From contig DASSKK010000089.1 of assembly GCA_035690495.1 (NCBI GenBank), forward strand, positions 33,832 to 97,831: DNA of 64,000 bases. Direction: 5' to 3'. The notes under the pieces were generated by a model. That model saw only the letters and a list, made by a program, of their open reading frames with translations. It was not told where the DNA came from and did not search any database. Within the stretch, counting starts at the first letter, position 1, and each line of letters starts with the position of its first letter. A program made the position numbers and the translations under genes. The DNA is from DASSKK01 sp035690495. Its GTDB lineage: Bacteria > Actinomycetota > Actinomycetes > Propionibacteriales > Nocardioidaceae. Of this stretch, positions 36,047 through 44,993 are shown piece after piece.

Positions 36047-36451
36047 TCAGCCGGCCAGGAACGACAGCCGGACCTCCCGGTCGGGGTTGTCGACGTTCAG
36101 GTCGACCAGGCAGATGCTCTGCCAGGTACCGAGCGCGAGTCGGCCGCGGAGCACCGGGATCGTCGCGTACGGCGGCAGCAGCGCCGGCATCACATGGGAG
36201 CGGCCGTGCCCGGGCGAGCCGTGCCGGTGGCGCCATCTGTCGTCGCCGGGCAGCAGATCGCCGAGCGCGGCCAGAAGGTCGTCGTCGCTGCCGGCCCCGG
36301 TCTCGATGATCGCGATGCCGGCGGTGGCGTGCGGCACGAACAGGTGCAGCAGCCCGTCGTTCTCGTCGCCCACGAAGCTCTGGCAGTCGGAGGTGAGGTC
36401 GAAGACGCAGTCGTGGTCTCCGGTCCGGTACGACCTGATCTCCGACTTCAC
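36047..36451 (-). CDS. YjbQ/UPF0047-family protein
   Basis: A 134-residue protein of the YjbQ family, some members of which have side thiamine-phosphate synthase activity. The conserved core is LHLFVPHATAGIAIIETG and the C-terminal GTWQSICLVDLNVDNPDREV. GTG 36,451 was chosen because it overlaps the preceding stop in a GTGA pattern and removes an N-terminus without similarity. The physiological role is unknown. Confidence 0.85.
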   Translation of the reverse strand: MKSEIRSYRTGDHDCVFDLTSDCQSFVGDENDGLLHLFVPHATAGIAIIETGAGSDDDLLAALGDLLPGDDRWRHRHGSPGHGRSHVMPALLPPYATIPVLRGRLALGTWQSICLVDLNVDNPDREVRLSFLAG

Positions 36452-36948
36452 GACCTGGTCTCCCCGCGCGTCGCCCGCATCGGACCGCCGCTGCGGTCGT
36501 GCGCGCACGCGACGACCTCGGCGACCACCGACAGCGCCATCTCCCCGGGCGTCTTCCCGCCCGTGTCGAGGCCCGCGGGCATGTGCAACCGCACCAGGGT
36601 GTCCTCGCCGTACCCCTCCGCGCGCAGCTCGTCGAGCACCCGGGCGGTCCGGGACCGGCTCGCCAGCATCGCGACGTACCCGGGCGGACCGTCCAGCGCG
36701 TCCCTGAGCAGCTGCGTGGCGTCGGGTGCGTCGTGGTCGCAGATGACGACGGAGTCCCGTTCGCCGGGCGCCAGGTCGCGCAGCCCCTTCACTGCGGCAC
36801 GCCCTTCATCGTCGGCGAGAGTCACGACGTCGAGGCCGACGGCCTCGGCGATGGAGGTCATCGCGTGCGACACGGGGTTGTCGGAGACGAGCACGAGCCT
36901 GCCCAGCCCGGACGGCCGGTCGGACCAGGACTGCTCGCGTTCGCTCAC
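36448..36948 (-). CDS. XdhC Rossmann-domain protein
   Basis: A 166-residue protein with the C-terminal Rossmann part of XdhC/CoxI maturation factors. It shows LVLVSDNPVSHAMTSIAEAV, then SVVICDHDAPDATQLLRDAL, then YVAMLASRSRTARVLDELRA, and finally LVRLHMPAGLDTGGKTPGEM. The N-terminal XdhC domain is absent, so it is a half-length version. XdhC-type proteins help insert the molybdenum cofactor; no molybdoenzyme is nearby, so this role is uncertain. Confidence 0.75.
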   Translation of the reverse strand: MSEREQSWSDRPSGLGRLVLVSDNPVSHAMTSIAEAVGLDVVTLADDEGRAAVKGLRDLAPGERDSVVICDHDAPDATQLLRDALDGPPGYVAMLASRSRTARVLDELRAEGYGEDTLVRLHMPAGLDTGGKTPGEMALSVVAEVVACAHDRSGGPMRATRGETRS

Positions 36949-36975
36949 ACGTTCAGGCTATTCCCACTCCGCAGT

Positions 36976-39834
36976 TCATGCCCCGCGGAGGTTGCGCAGC
37001 ACGTACTGCATGATGCCGCCGTGCCGGAAGTAGTCGGCCTCGCCGGGTGTGTCGATGCGGAGTACGGCGTCGAACTCGACGGTCTCGCCGCCCTCGGACC
37101 GCGCACTGACCTTGACGGTTCTCGGGATGCCGTCGCTGAGCGCGGTGACGCCGCTGATCGCGAAGGTCTCGTCGCCGGTCAGCCCCAGGGACTCGGCGGA
37201 GTCGCCCGCGGGGAACTGCAGGGGCAGGACCCCCATCATGAGCAGGTTGGAGCGGTGGATCCGCTCGTAAGACTCCGCGATAACGGCGCGCACTCCGAGC
37301 AGGAGCGTGCCCTTGGCGGCCCAGTCACGTGACGACCCGGAGCCGTACTCCTTGCCGGCGAGGATCACCAGCGGGACGCCCGCCTCGGCGTACTGCTGTG
37401 AGGCCTCGAAGACCGTTATCGGCTCGTCGGAGCCGGACAGCAGGTTCCGGGTGAACCCGCCTTCGGTGCCTGGCACCAACTGGTTGCGCAGACGGATGTT
37501 CGCGAACGTGCCGCGCACCATCACCTCGTGGTTGCCACGCCGTGAGCCGTACGAGTTGAAGCTGCGCGGCTCGACGCCGTGGTCGGTGAGGTAGGCCCCT
37601 GCCGGGGAGTCCTTCTTGATCGCGCCGGCCGGGCTGATGTGGTCGGTGGTGACGCTGTCGCCGAGCTTCAGCAGGACCCGGGCGCCCTCGATGTCCTCCA
37701 GCGGCGCGGGCTGATCGGGCATGCCGTCGAAGTACGGCGCCTTGCGGACGTAGGTCGAGTCCGGATCCCAGGCAAACGTCTTCCCTTCGGGCGTGGGTAG
37801 AGCCCGCCACCGGTCGTCGCCGGCGAACACGTCGGAGTAGTCCTCGGTGAACATGTCGGCGCTGATCGCCTCGCCGATCACCTGCTCCACCTCGGCCGGG
37901 GAGGGCCAGAGGTCCTTCAGGTAGACGTCCCTGCCGGCGCCGTCGGTGCCCAGCGGGTCCTCGAACAGGTCGACGTCCATCGTCCCTGCGAGCGCGTAGG
38001 CGACCACGAGCGGCGGTGAGGCGAGGTAGTTCATCTTGATGTCGGCGTTGATCCGCCCTTCGAAGTTGCGGTTGCCGGACAGCACCGAGACGACCGCCAG
38101 GTCGTTGTCGTTCACGGCCTTGCTGACCTCGGGGATCAGCGGGCCCGAGTTGCCGATGCACGTCGTACACCCGTAGCCGACCAGATTGAAGCCGAGCTTG
38201 TCGAGGTACGGCGTCAGGCCGGCCCGCTCGTAGTAGTCCGAGACGACCTTCGAGCCCGGCGCGAGGGTGGTCTTCACCCAGGGCTTGCGCTGCAGGCCAC
38301 GCTCGACCGCATTCTTGGCCAGCAGCGCGGCGCCGATCATCACCGACGGGTTCGAGGTGTTCGTGCACGAAGTAATCGCAGCGATCGTCACCGCGCCGTG
38401 GTCGACCTCGAACTCGGTGCCGTCGGCGAGCTTCACGCTGGCGGGGTTGCTGGCCCGGCCAGCACCCGCTGCCTTCGATTCGGTGTGGTCGGACGGGGCG
38501 GCCGATCCGTTGGTGCCGGAGTACGACGGAACATCCGAGGCCGGGAACGACTCGGCGTCGGCCTCGTCGTACCCCTGCTCGGGCTCATCGGCGATGTAAT
38601 CGGACAGGGTGGACCGGAACGACCGCTTCGCATCGGTGACCGCGATCCGGTCCTGCGGCCTCTTGGGCCCGGCGATCGACGGCACCACGTCGGCCAGGTC
38701 GAGCTCGAGGCTCTCGGAGTAGCGCGGCTCGACATAGTCGGCGGCTTCCGGATCGTGCCAGAGTCCCTGCTCCTTGGCGTAGGCCTGCACAAGGGCGATC
38801 TGCTCCGGGGTGCGACCGGTCAGCTCGAGGTACTTGACGGTCTCCTGGTCGATCGGGAAGACCGCCACGGTCGACCCGTACTCCGGGGACATGTTGCCGA
38901 TCGTGGCCCGGTTGGCCAGCGGCACCGCGGAGACGCCGGGACCGTGGAACTCCACGAACTTGCCGACCACGCCGTGCCGACGCAGCATCTCGGTGATGGT
39001 GAGCACCAGGTCGGTGGCTGTGGCCCCCTCCGGGAGCTCGCCGGAGAGCTTGAAACCGACCACGCGCGGGATCAGCATCGACACCGGCTGGCCGAGCATC
39101 GCCGCCTCCGCCTCGATGCCGCCGACGCCCCAGCCGACCACACCGAGGCCATTGACCATCGTGGTGTGCGAGTCCGTGCCGACCACGGTGTCCGGGTAGG
39201 CCAGGGTCGTACCCTCCCCGGTGTCCTTCGTGAACACCACTCGTGCCAGGTGCTCGATGTTGACCTGGTGCACGATGCCGGTTCCGGGCGGGACGACCTT
39301 GAAGTCCTCGAACGCGCCCTGCCCCCAGCGCAGGAACTGGTAGCGCTCCTTGTTGCGCTCGTACTCGATCTCGACGTTGCGCTCGAACGCCTCCGGCGAA
39401 CCGAACACGTCGGCGATCACCGAGTGGTCGATGACCAGCTCCGCCGGAGCAAGCGGGTTGATCCGCTTCGCATCGCCGCCCAGATCGGTCATCGCCTCAC
39501 GCATCGTGGCGAGGTCGACGACGCAGGGGACACCGGTGAAGTCCTGCATGATCACCCGCGCCGGGGTGAACTGGATCTCCTTGCTCGGCTCCGCGTCCGG
39601 GTCCCATGCCGCCACGGCCTTGATGTGGTCGGCGGTGATGTTCGCGCCGTCCTCGGTGCGCAGCAGGTTCTCCAGCAGGATCTTCAGGCTGTAGGGAAGG
39701 GACCGAACCTCGCGCTCGGAGATATCGCCACCGGTCACCGCGGCCAAGCGATAGATCTCGTACGGCGTCCCGTTCACGTCCAGCGTGCTCGTGGCCCCGA
39801 AACTGTCCTGGCTGGTGTCGTTCGGCTTGGGCAT
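36976..39834 (-). CDS. acnA: aconitate hydratase A
   Basis: A 952-residue aconitase of the AcnA/IRP type. The iron-sulfur cysteines are in AITSCTNTSNPSVM and GYGCTTCIGNSG; the swivel domain has GKEYGSGSSRDWAAKG. A linker around residues 405-455 (acidic, Ser/Ala-rich) is typical of actinobacterial forms. It interconverts citrate and isocitrate in the TCA cycle. AGGAGG sits before the ATG, and a TCTTGA palindrome ~100 bases upstream may be its operator. Confidence 0.97.
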   Translation of the reverse strand: MPKPNDTSQDSFGATSTLDVNGTPYEIYRLAAVTGGDISEREVRSLPYSLKILLENLLRTEDGANITADHIKAVAAWDPDAEPSKEIQFTPARVIMQDFTGVPCVVDLATMREAMTDLGGDAKRINPLAPAELVIDHSVIADVFGSPEAFERNVEIEYERNKERYQFLRWGQGAFEDFKVVPPGTGIVHQVNIEHLARVVFTKDTGEGTTLAYPDTVVGTDSHTTMVNGLGVVGWGVGGIEAEAAMLGQPVSMLIPRVVGFKLSGELPEGATATDLVLTITEMLRRHGVVGKFVEFHGPGVSAVPLANRATIGNMSPEYGSTVAVFPIDQETVKYLELTGRTPEQIALVQAYAKEQGLWHDPEAADYVEPRYSESLELDLADVVPSIAGPKRPQDRIAVTDAKRSFRSTLSDYIADEPEQGYDEADAESFPASDVPSYSGTNGSAAPSDHTESKAAGAGRASNPASVKLADGTEFEVDHGAVTIAAITSCTNTSNPSVMIGAALLAKNAVERGLQRKPWVKTTLAPGSKVVSDYYERAGLTPYLDKLGFNLVGYGCTTCIGNSGPLIPEVSKAVNDNDLAVVSVLSGNRNFEGRINADIKMNYLASPPLVVAYALAGTMDVDLFEDPLGTDGAGRDVYLKDLWPSPAEVEQVIGEAISADMFTEDYSDVFAGDDRWRALPTPEGKTFAWDPDSTYVRKAPYFDGMPDQPAPLEDIEGARVLLKLGDSVTTDHISPAGAIKKDSPAGAYLTDHGVEPRSFNSYGSRRGNHEVMVRGTFANIRLRNQLVPGTEGGFTRNLLSGSDEPITVFEASQQYAEAGVPLVILAGKEYGSGSSRDWAAKGTLLLGVRAVIAESYERIHRSNLLMMGVLPLQFPAGDSAESLGLTGDETFAISGVTALSDGIPRTVKVSARSEGGETVEFDAVLRIDTPGEADYFRHGGIMQYVLRNLRGA

Positions 39835-39935
39835 CGCCCATCTCCTCCTGCGTTGGTGTCACTGCCACTCATCTTGCCCACGTGCCCCCGCGTCGGTGGA
39901 CCCGGGTGGGAGCAGCAGGACCAGCGTGATCAATC

Positions 39936-39949
39936 TCTTGATGTCAAGA
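39936..39949. promoter_or_regulatory. palindrome upstream of acnA
   Basis: TCTTGATGTCAAGA is a perfect 14-bp palindrome about 100 bases upstream of the acnA start. A second related half (GACGTCAAG) follows 8 bases on. Its shape and place fit a repressor or activator site for acnA; the factor is unknown. Nothing else was recognised between 39,835 and 40,124. Confidence 0.45.
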
Positions 39950-40196
39950 TACATGACGTCAAGCGAAGGCGCCAAGGGGATGTGTCCCAGCCGCGTGAAG
40001 AGTCCGCCATCCGGGGACGCAGCTACTGTGGGCAGCGTGCATGCAGCCGTAGGTGCCGGATCCTGTTCGGCGTGCTGCTGCTGATCGCGTGGGGAACGGG
40101 ACGAATGACGGACTCTCGCTCGCCTCAGGTGCGCAGTAGCCGGTTGCGGACCCATTGGCGTTCTGGGTCGAGGTAGGTCGGTGGCTGGTAGTCGGG

Positions 40197-40272
40197 AAGT
40201 TGAGTTGTGCCTCCTTGCCATCTGTGCCCACTTCGGGTTGGGCACAGATGGCAAGGAGGCGCAACTCAACTT
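40197..40272. repeat. hairpin repeat element, copy 1
   Basis: A 76-bp inverted repeat with two 34-bp arms (33 of 34 pairs) around the loop CTTCGGGT. The arms begin AAGTTGAGTTGTGCCTCCTT and end with its complement. It interrupts the HNH domain of the DUF222 pseudogene and supplies an in-frame stop. Arms this long and exact suggest a mobile, MITE-like or REP-like element. Confidence 0.85.
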
Positions 40273-40851
40273 GGGGTGAGGTTCTCCAGGCTGGTGGGGC
40301 CGCCAACGAGCCAGGAGATGATGTGGTGCGCGTCGCAGGCGTGGGGGAGTCGGTGGCAGCCGGGGAAGGTGCAGTGGCCGTCGCGGAGGAACAGGGCGGT
40401 CCACAGGGCGGCGGTGACGAGTCGTTGGGCTCGGCCGACGTCGAGGATCTCTCCGTGGGTGCCGAGTACGGCGGGGATCAGTTCAGCGTCGCAGGCGAGT
40501 CTGCGGACCGCGGCCACCGAGAGACGCTCTCCGGTGTCGAGGACTGCTTCGCCGAGTCCGTCTTTCAGATCCGACAGCGGGATGGTGATCACGATGCGGG
40601 GGCGTTGGCCGTGGTCGGTCGGACACTGGTCGGTTCCGCAGAACCGGCGTGACAGCTCCACCAGCGCATCCCAGTCGCGCTGCTGCTGGTCTTGAGCCGC
40701 CGCGGCCGACCGGTCGCACCCCTCGGTTCCGGACCCGGTGCCGGCTCCGGCGTCGCCGGGATCTGTATCGCCGGGAACTTCAGAGGTGTCGTTCTTCTGG
40801 TCGCTCTCGGCGGGTTGGGGTGCGGCCAGGGCGCTGATTGCCTTGCGGATG

Positions 40852-40926
40852 AGTTGAGTTCGGCCTCCTTGCCATTCCTGCCCTCCTCGCGTTGGGCGCA
40901 GACGGCAAGGAGGCCCAACTCAACTT
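40852..40926. repeat. hairpin repeat element, copy 2
   Basis: A second copy of the hairpin with the same outer arms (AGTTGAGTT ... AACTCAACT) and the same inner GCCTCCTTGCCA block, but a diverged loop-proximal part. It separates the DUF222 part from the middle part of the pseudogene. It is 580 bases from copy 1. Confidence 0.82.
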
Positions 40927-41863
40927 CTACCCAAGTGTGCCGAACGCTCCTGTCGTCTCAGCGCGCGTTAGTCGCGGGCTTCGGACCCGTCGGGGTCGAG
41001 CAGCTCGAGGAGCCGTTTGCCGAGTTCCTTCAACTCGCTGGCGTTGAGGACTTTGGCTTCGATCAGCAGCTGGGCTTCGGCGGTATCACGCACCTCGGCC
41101 TTGACCGGCAGCTTGCGGATGGTCTTGCAGATCACCTCGGCCTGGTCAGCAGAGATCGCCCCCGCCGACAGCGCACTGAAGGTGGCGGTGCGCTCGGTGG
41201 TCAGATCCCCGGCCGTGCGCAGCAGGCGGCGTCCGGACCCGTGGTAGCCGCCGGTGATGCCGGTCAGGTAGTCCGCGGTCGAGGCATGCTGGATCGTCTC
41301 GGGTGCCTTGGTGGCCCCGATCTCCGCACACAACCGGGCATCGACCGCACTCAGGTGGGAGCGCAGCACCTCCAAGGACTGTTTGGCCGCCAGCAGCTCG
41401 GTAGGGGTCTTGGCCGCCCACAGCGTCTGGTCGAGGGGACGCAGCGACACCGAGGCAGCGTCGAGCACCCCTGCCGGGGTGGTCGATCCTGCCGAGGGGT
41501 CGTGTCCATGCCATCCAGCCAAACAGAATGTCAACCCCTGCGGGAAAACAATTTCGAATCTGTGCAAAACCGTCTGCCGCATGCAGCTGTGCACCAAATC
41601 TGGCCCGACTAGCCAGACGGTGCGCACGTCGCGACGCATGATCTCGACCAATTCGTGGGCGACTTGACGAAGAGTCCGTGCTCCAAGGCGCCTGCTTCCT
41701 CGGCATCGAAAGGGGCGCAGAGCGCCACATCCCCCTGTTCATGCCTTGGCCGATCTCTGCCTGGATGGCGGCACGCTCAACCTCATCGACCGGTGGGTGC
41801 CCGGCACACCCAATCGCCGCCATCGACGATGTCCGGCAGTAGCCTCTGCGGCCTAGAGTGGCC

Positions 41864-42616
41864 ATGATGAACGAGTCGACGGCGGTTCGGTGGATGTCGG
41901 TTTTCCTCGACGTCGAGCCTGCCCAGTTCGATACCGCCGCGAGATTCTGGTCCGCTGTCACTGACACGAGCCCCGGCCCGCCGCTCGGCCGGCACGACGA
42001 GTTCACTCCGTTGGTCGGCAATGGCGACGCGTGCTTGTGGCTGCAACGCACCGAAGGCGGCGCATCGGACTGTCACCCCGACCTGTACGTCGAGGACGTG
42101 CACGCCGCGTCGGCGCATGTAGCCGCCCTCGGGGCGCGAACGATCGCCGAAGAAGACGGGCTGGTCGTCTCGACCTCGCCGGGCCGGCTGCCGTTCTGCC
42201 TGGTCACCTACCGAGGCCAGCGGATCAGGCCGACCCCTGTGGGTTCACCGGGTTCTCGCGGCGTCGTAGACCAGGTCTGCTTCGACATCCCACCCCAGGT
42301 CTTCGATGCCGAGTGCGACTTCTGGTCCGCGCTCACCGGCTGGCCTCGGCGCGGACGAGGTGAGCAGCACTCGGAGTTCGACCGACTGACCCGGCCTGCC
42401 GGCATCCCCTACGCCGTACTCCTCCAGCGGCTCGACGACCAGGCACCTCGCGTTACCGCTCATCTGGACCTTGCCTGCGAGGACCGGGACACCGTGACCG
42501 ACGCACACGTGGGTCTCGGGGCGGAAGTCACCGAGCGAACGGACGGATGGACGGTCACGAGGGATCCGACCGGGAGGGTCTACTGCAACACTGATCGCAA
42601 GCCCGGCGACGTCTGA
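41864..42616 (+). CDS. VOC-family protein with two glyoxalase-like domains
   Basis: A 250-residue protein with two beta-alpha-beta-beta-beta (VOC) modules: VFLDVEPAQFDTAARFWSAV in the first half and VCFDIPPQVFDAECDFWSAL in the second. Both halves carry the DLYVEDVHAA or DLACEDRDTV strand typical of the fold. No complete metal-ligand set could be confirmed, so the activity (isomerase, dioxygenase or antibiotic binding) is open. ATG 41,864 is used; GTG 41,858 or ATG 41,867 are possible. The gap before it (41,652-41,857) holds no gene I can support. Confidence 0.75.
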   Translation: MMNESTAVRWMSVFLDVEPAQFDTAARFWSAVTDTSPGPPLGRHDEFTPLVGNGDACLWLQRTEGGASDCHPDLYVEDVHAASAHVAALGARTIAEEDGLVVSTSPGRLPFCLVTYRGQRIRPTPVGSPGSRGVVDQVCFDIPPQVFDAECDFWSALTGWPRRGRGEQHSEFDRLTRPAGIPYAVLLQRLDDQAPRVTAHLDLACEDRDTVTDAHVGLGAEVTERTDGWTVTRDPTGRVYCNTDRKPGDV

Positions 42617-42764
42617 CTCACGGCGCTCGAGAACCTCCTGCAGTCTCGCGGAAGGAAGCCTGGTCACCCTGCTCGTCAGGTTCGTCGAGTGGATGCTCGT
42701 CGTAGGCGGTATGACTCGTGTCCACGTCCGGGGTGGCCGCCTGGCCTGAAGGCACCAGCAATGC

Positions 42765-42985
42765 GACACATTCGACGTGGTGCGTCATCGGAAGGACGCC
42801 GGTGGCTCTGAGCGGAATCGCAATCCCTTGCGGTCGGCTGCGCCCAGAAGGCGAAACTGCCCCCTGACCTGCTGCGATGCCGTTTTTCCGGGCCCGCGGG
42901 CCTCGGAGTGGTGTTGCAGGCCCTTGCGATTCAAAGCGAGCCCAATCCGAGCCCTCCTGCCGGTGGGCTCCGACGGTCGCAAACG
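42765..42985. repeat. dispersed island repeat, copy a
   Basis: One of a family of ~230-bp repeats in the island. Landmarks in order are a CGACGTGGTGCGTCATCGG block, CTGACCTGCTGCGATGCCG, and ATTCAAAGCGAGCCCAATCC. The reverse strand of the first block encodes MTHHVEC, resembling the end of RlmD/RumA-type rRNA methyltransferases; the last block encodes WARFES. It fills most of the 445-bp gap before the vapB-like gene. Confidence 0.7.
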
Positions 42986-43061
42986 ACCGCGGCTCCTCCC
43001 CGGCGGCGCCGCGCGGGTAGACTGGGCAGCAGCCCGACTGCACAAGCTTGGGAGGTGCCCG

Positions 43062-43304
43062 ATGACAGTTCTTCCGGTCAACGTCGATGACGACCTGATC
43101 GAGTTGCTCGACGCACAGGCGTCCGAGTCGGGCAGGTCTCGCAGTGAGGTCCTGGCTGCTGCCATTCGCCGCGGCCTCGGCGGCGGCCGCTTGGCTGAGA
43201 CGCTGGCGGCCTACCGAACCGGCGAGGAGATCTCCGAGGACGACGCGATGGCTCTCGCGAAGGCCGAGCTCGCAGCGGCCCGCGCCGAGCGTGCCACGGC
43301 GTGA
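43062..43304 (+). CDS. ribbon-helix-helix (CopG-like) antitoxin
   Basis: An 80-residue antitoxin. The RHH DNA-binding part is LPVNVDDDLIELLDAQASES, then GRSRSEVLAAAIRRGL. The charged C-terminus (EEISEDDAMALAKAE) would bind the toxin. GGGAGG lies 6 bases before ATG 43,062; the longer open frame upstream is repeat sequence. It overlaps the PIN toxin gene by four bases. Confidence 0.85.
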   Translation: MTVLPVNVDDDLIELLDAQASESGRSRSEVLAAAIRRGLGGGRLAETLAAYRTGEEISEDDAMALAKAELAAARAERATA

Positions 43305-43729
43305 GCGGTGCTCCACCCCGCCGGGTCGTCATCGACCCGAACGTGTTCATCTCAGCCACGATCACGCCCAACGGCGCTCTCGGACCCATTATCGGCCTGA
43401 TCGACGACGGAACCCTTGTGCCCGTCGTCACCCAGCATCTGGTGGACGAGGTCGTCGACGTCTTGGGGCGGCCGAAGCTGGCCAGGTACGTCAAGCCTGG
43501 AGCCGGGGCCGCGTTCGAGGAGCAGATGCACCGACTCGGCGAGTGGCACGCCGACATCGACAACCCACCCGCGGTCACTCGGGACCCGAAGGACGATTAC
43601 CTCGTCGCACTTGCACGCGCTGCGCGCGTGGAAGCCATCACCAGCGGCGACGAAGATTTACACGCGGCCACGGACCTCGGCGTCGAGGTTCTCACTCCGC
43701 GCGAAATCCTGACACGCCTGGACTCCTGA
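43301..43729 (+). CDS. PIN-domain toxin (putative VapC-like)
   Basis: A 142-residue PIN-domain protein of the 'putative toxin, PIN family' type. It starts VVIDPNVFISATI with the first Asp. TRDPKDDYLVALARAARVEA holds the central acidic cluster and ITSGDEDLHAATDL the last. The start is GTG overlapping the antitoxin stop. It forms a second toxin-antitoxin pair in the window, unrelated in antitoxin type to the one at 14,842-15,452. Confidence 0.85.
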   Translation: MSGAPPRRVVIDPNVFISATITPNGALGPIIGLIDDGTLVPVVTQHLVDEVVDVLGRPKLARYVKPGAGAAFEEQMHRLGEWHADIDNPPAVTRDPKDDYLVALARAARVEAITSGDEDLHAATDLGVEVLTPREILTRLDS

Positions 43730-43844
43730 TCGCGTTGCCCCAGGGGCGACGCCCGCAATCCAGATGATCCGAACCCGTCTTCCATGGCACTTCTGCACCT
43801 CGACCCGGACTCCCACTGAGCTGAGCGTGAGGGGCGTACGGCGG

Positions 43845-44993
43845 CTACTCATAGAGGAGCCTGTCGACCACCCAGCGCCAGTCGATGCGCTCCTGTTCGA
43901 GACGAATGGCCTCGCCGTACCGATCTCCGACGAGATCGGCGTAGAGGGCAGCTTCGTCGCCGGTGAGTCGTGTGAGCCCTGCCGAGGTGGGCGAGGGCTC
44001 ACTCCCCCAGCGGTCACGGTGCGTCAACAGCGTGTCGCGATCCATCAGGAACGACGCGGTATGCGGCAGCCAGGCGCGCAACTGATCGAGGATCGCGAAG
44101 CCGTGGGTGTCGAGGTCTCCCCAGTAATGGACCGCGACCCCGTCGAGCCAGCGCAGCCGGCCGATCCGATCCACGTCGAAACCCTTGCCCCACAGCAATA
44201 CGCCCTCGGTCGGCGGGTCGAGGCTGAGGAACGTGGTCTCGTTCTCCACGATCACCACCGCCCGCACGCCGACACGCAGGTCGGCGACCTGTTGCCACGG
44301 GAAGGACGCTTCGGTGATGGTGGGCGGCAGGCCTAGGAACCCGGCGTCAAACCGCATCCGCACCATCTCCGACTTCGCGCGCAGCCCGAGGTCGGCCAGG
44401 AACCTGGGTCCGCTCAGACTCACGCCGAGCAATTGGCCGAGCACGGCCCGCTGCCGCTCCACGAACTTGGTATCGACCCCCGGAGCGTCGATGGTGCGCA
44501 GGAAGCGACCCGAGCCGCGCGCCGCGTCAAGCCACCGGTAGGCGGCCAGCAGCTGATCCCACTCCCCGGCGACCTCGAGCGCCTTCAACGGGTGCGCCAT
44601 CACCCAGTCGCGCACCGGAGCGACGTCGGCGACGAGTCCGAGGATGTTGACGTACGACGCCACCACGGGGCCGGTGCCGAGCAACGCCCATGCCTGCCCG
44701 TAGGAGGCGACGCGCACCCGAGTCGGGATGCGGTTCCGGCCGATCGCGCGACCGCCGATCTCGCCCCACTCGATCTCATAACGCCTGCCGTCCCGACCAC
44801 CCGCCTCCAGCGCGGCGATCCAGTCCCGGGCGGCGGCGAGGTCGGCGCCGATCTCGGAGGCGCGCGGACCGCGCGCCGGCAGGTCCTGGACCGGGAAGCC
44901 CTCCCCCGAGGCCAGCGCCCGGAGCAGCGTGCCGTCGTCCCAGCGGCGTCGGACCTTCGCCCTGATGTCGGCCGGGGTCGTCCAGCCGCTCAC
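43845..44993 (-). CDS. jetD: Wadjet subunit JetD (Toprim nuclease subunit)
   Basis: A 382-residue JetD protein (DUF3322/DUF2220). The N-terminal arm is followed by a Toprim-like C-terminal domain with VIVENETTFLSLD (catalytic Glu) and VHYWGDLDTHGFAILDQLR (DxD). In Wadjet systems JetD cuts closed circular plasmid DNA once the JetABC SMC motor has extruded it. GTG 44,993 overlaps the jetC stop in a GTGA arrangement. The active-site residues look intact. Confidence 0.92.
   Translation of the reverse strand: MSGWTTPADIRAKVRRRWDDGTLLRALASGEGFPVQDLPARGPRASEIGADLAAARDWIAALEAGGRDGRRYEIEWGEIGGRAIGRNRIPTRVRVASYGQAWALLGTGPVVASYVNILGLVADVAPVRDWVMAHPLKALEVAGEWDQLLAAYRWLDAARGSGRFLRTIDAPGVDTKFVERQRAVLGQLLGVSLSGPRFLADLGLRAKSEMVRMRFDAGFLGLPPTITEASFPWQQVADLRVGVRAVVIVENETTFLSLDPPTEGVLLWGKGFDVDRIGRLRWLDGVAVHYWGDLDTHGFAILDQLRAWLPHTASFLMDRDTLLTHRDRWGSEPSPTSAGLTRLTGDEAALYADLVGDRYGEAIRLEQERIDWRWVVDRLLYE

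Larger units (their letters stand above)
40125..41651 (-). pseudogene. DUF222/HNH endonuclease (13E12 family), broken at two hairpin elements
   Basis: Three pieces of one 13E12-type gene lie in the same frame. The N-terminal DUF222 part (41,651-40,968) runs AAKTPTELLAAKQSLEVLRS ... LLELLDPDG. The middle part (about 40,850-40,266) holds LIRKAISALAAPQPAESDQ and the HNH first half CTFPGCHRLPHACDAHHIIS. A 24-residue C-terminal tail (PDYQPPTYLDPERQW..., stop 40,125) follows. A ~75-bp hairpin lies at each break. Family stretches expected there (~45 and ~30 residues, including the second half of HNH) are missing, so the protein is not functional. The true start is unclear; 41,651 is the frame limit. 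Confidence 0.75.

Noticed and set aside
41652..41857. Possible gene fragment between the HNH pseudogene and the VOC gene
   Set aside because: Short open frames exist on both strands but none shows a start with a ribosome site or a recognisable domain.
42777..43061. In-frame extension before the ribbon-helix-helix antitoxin
   Set aside because: The extension is repeat sequence and a good ribosome site precedes the internal ATG at 43,062.
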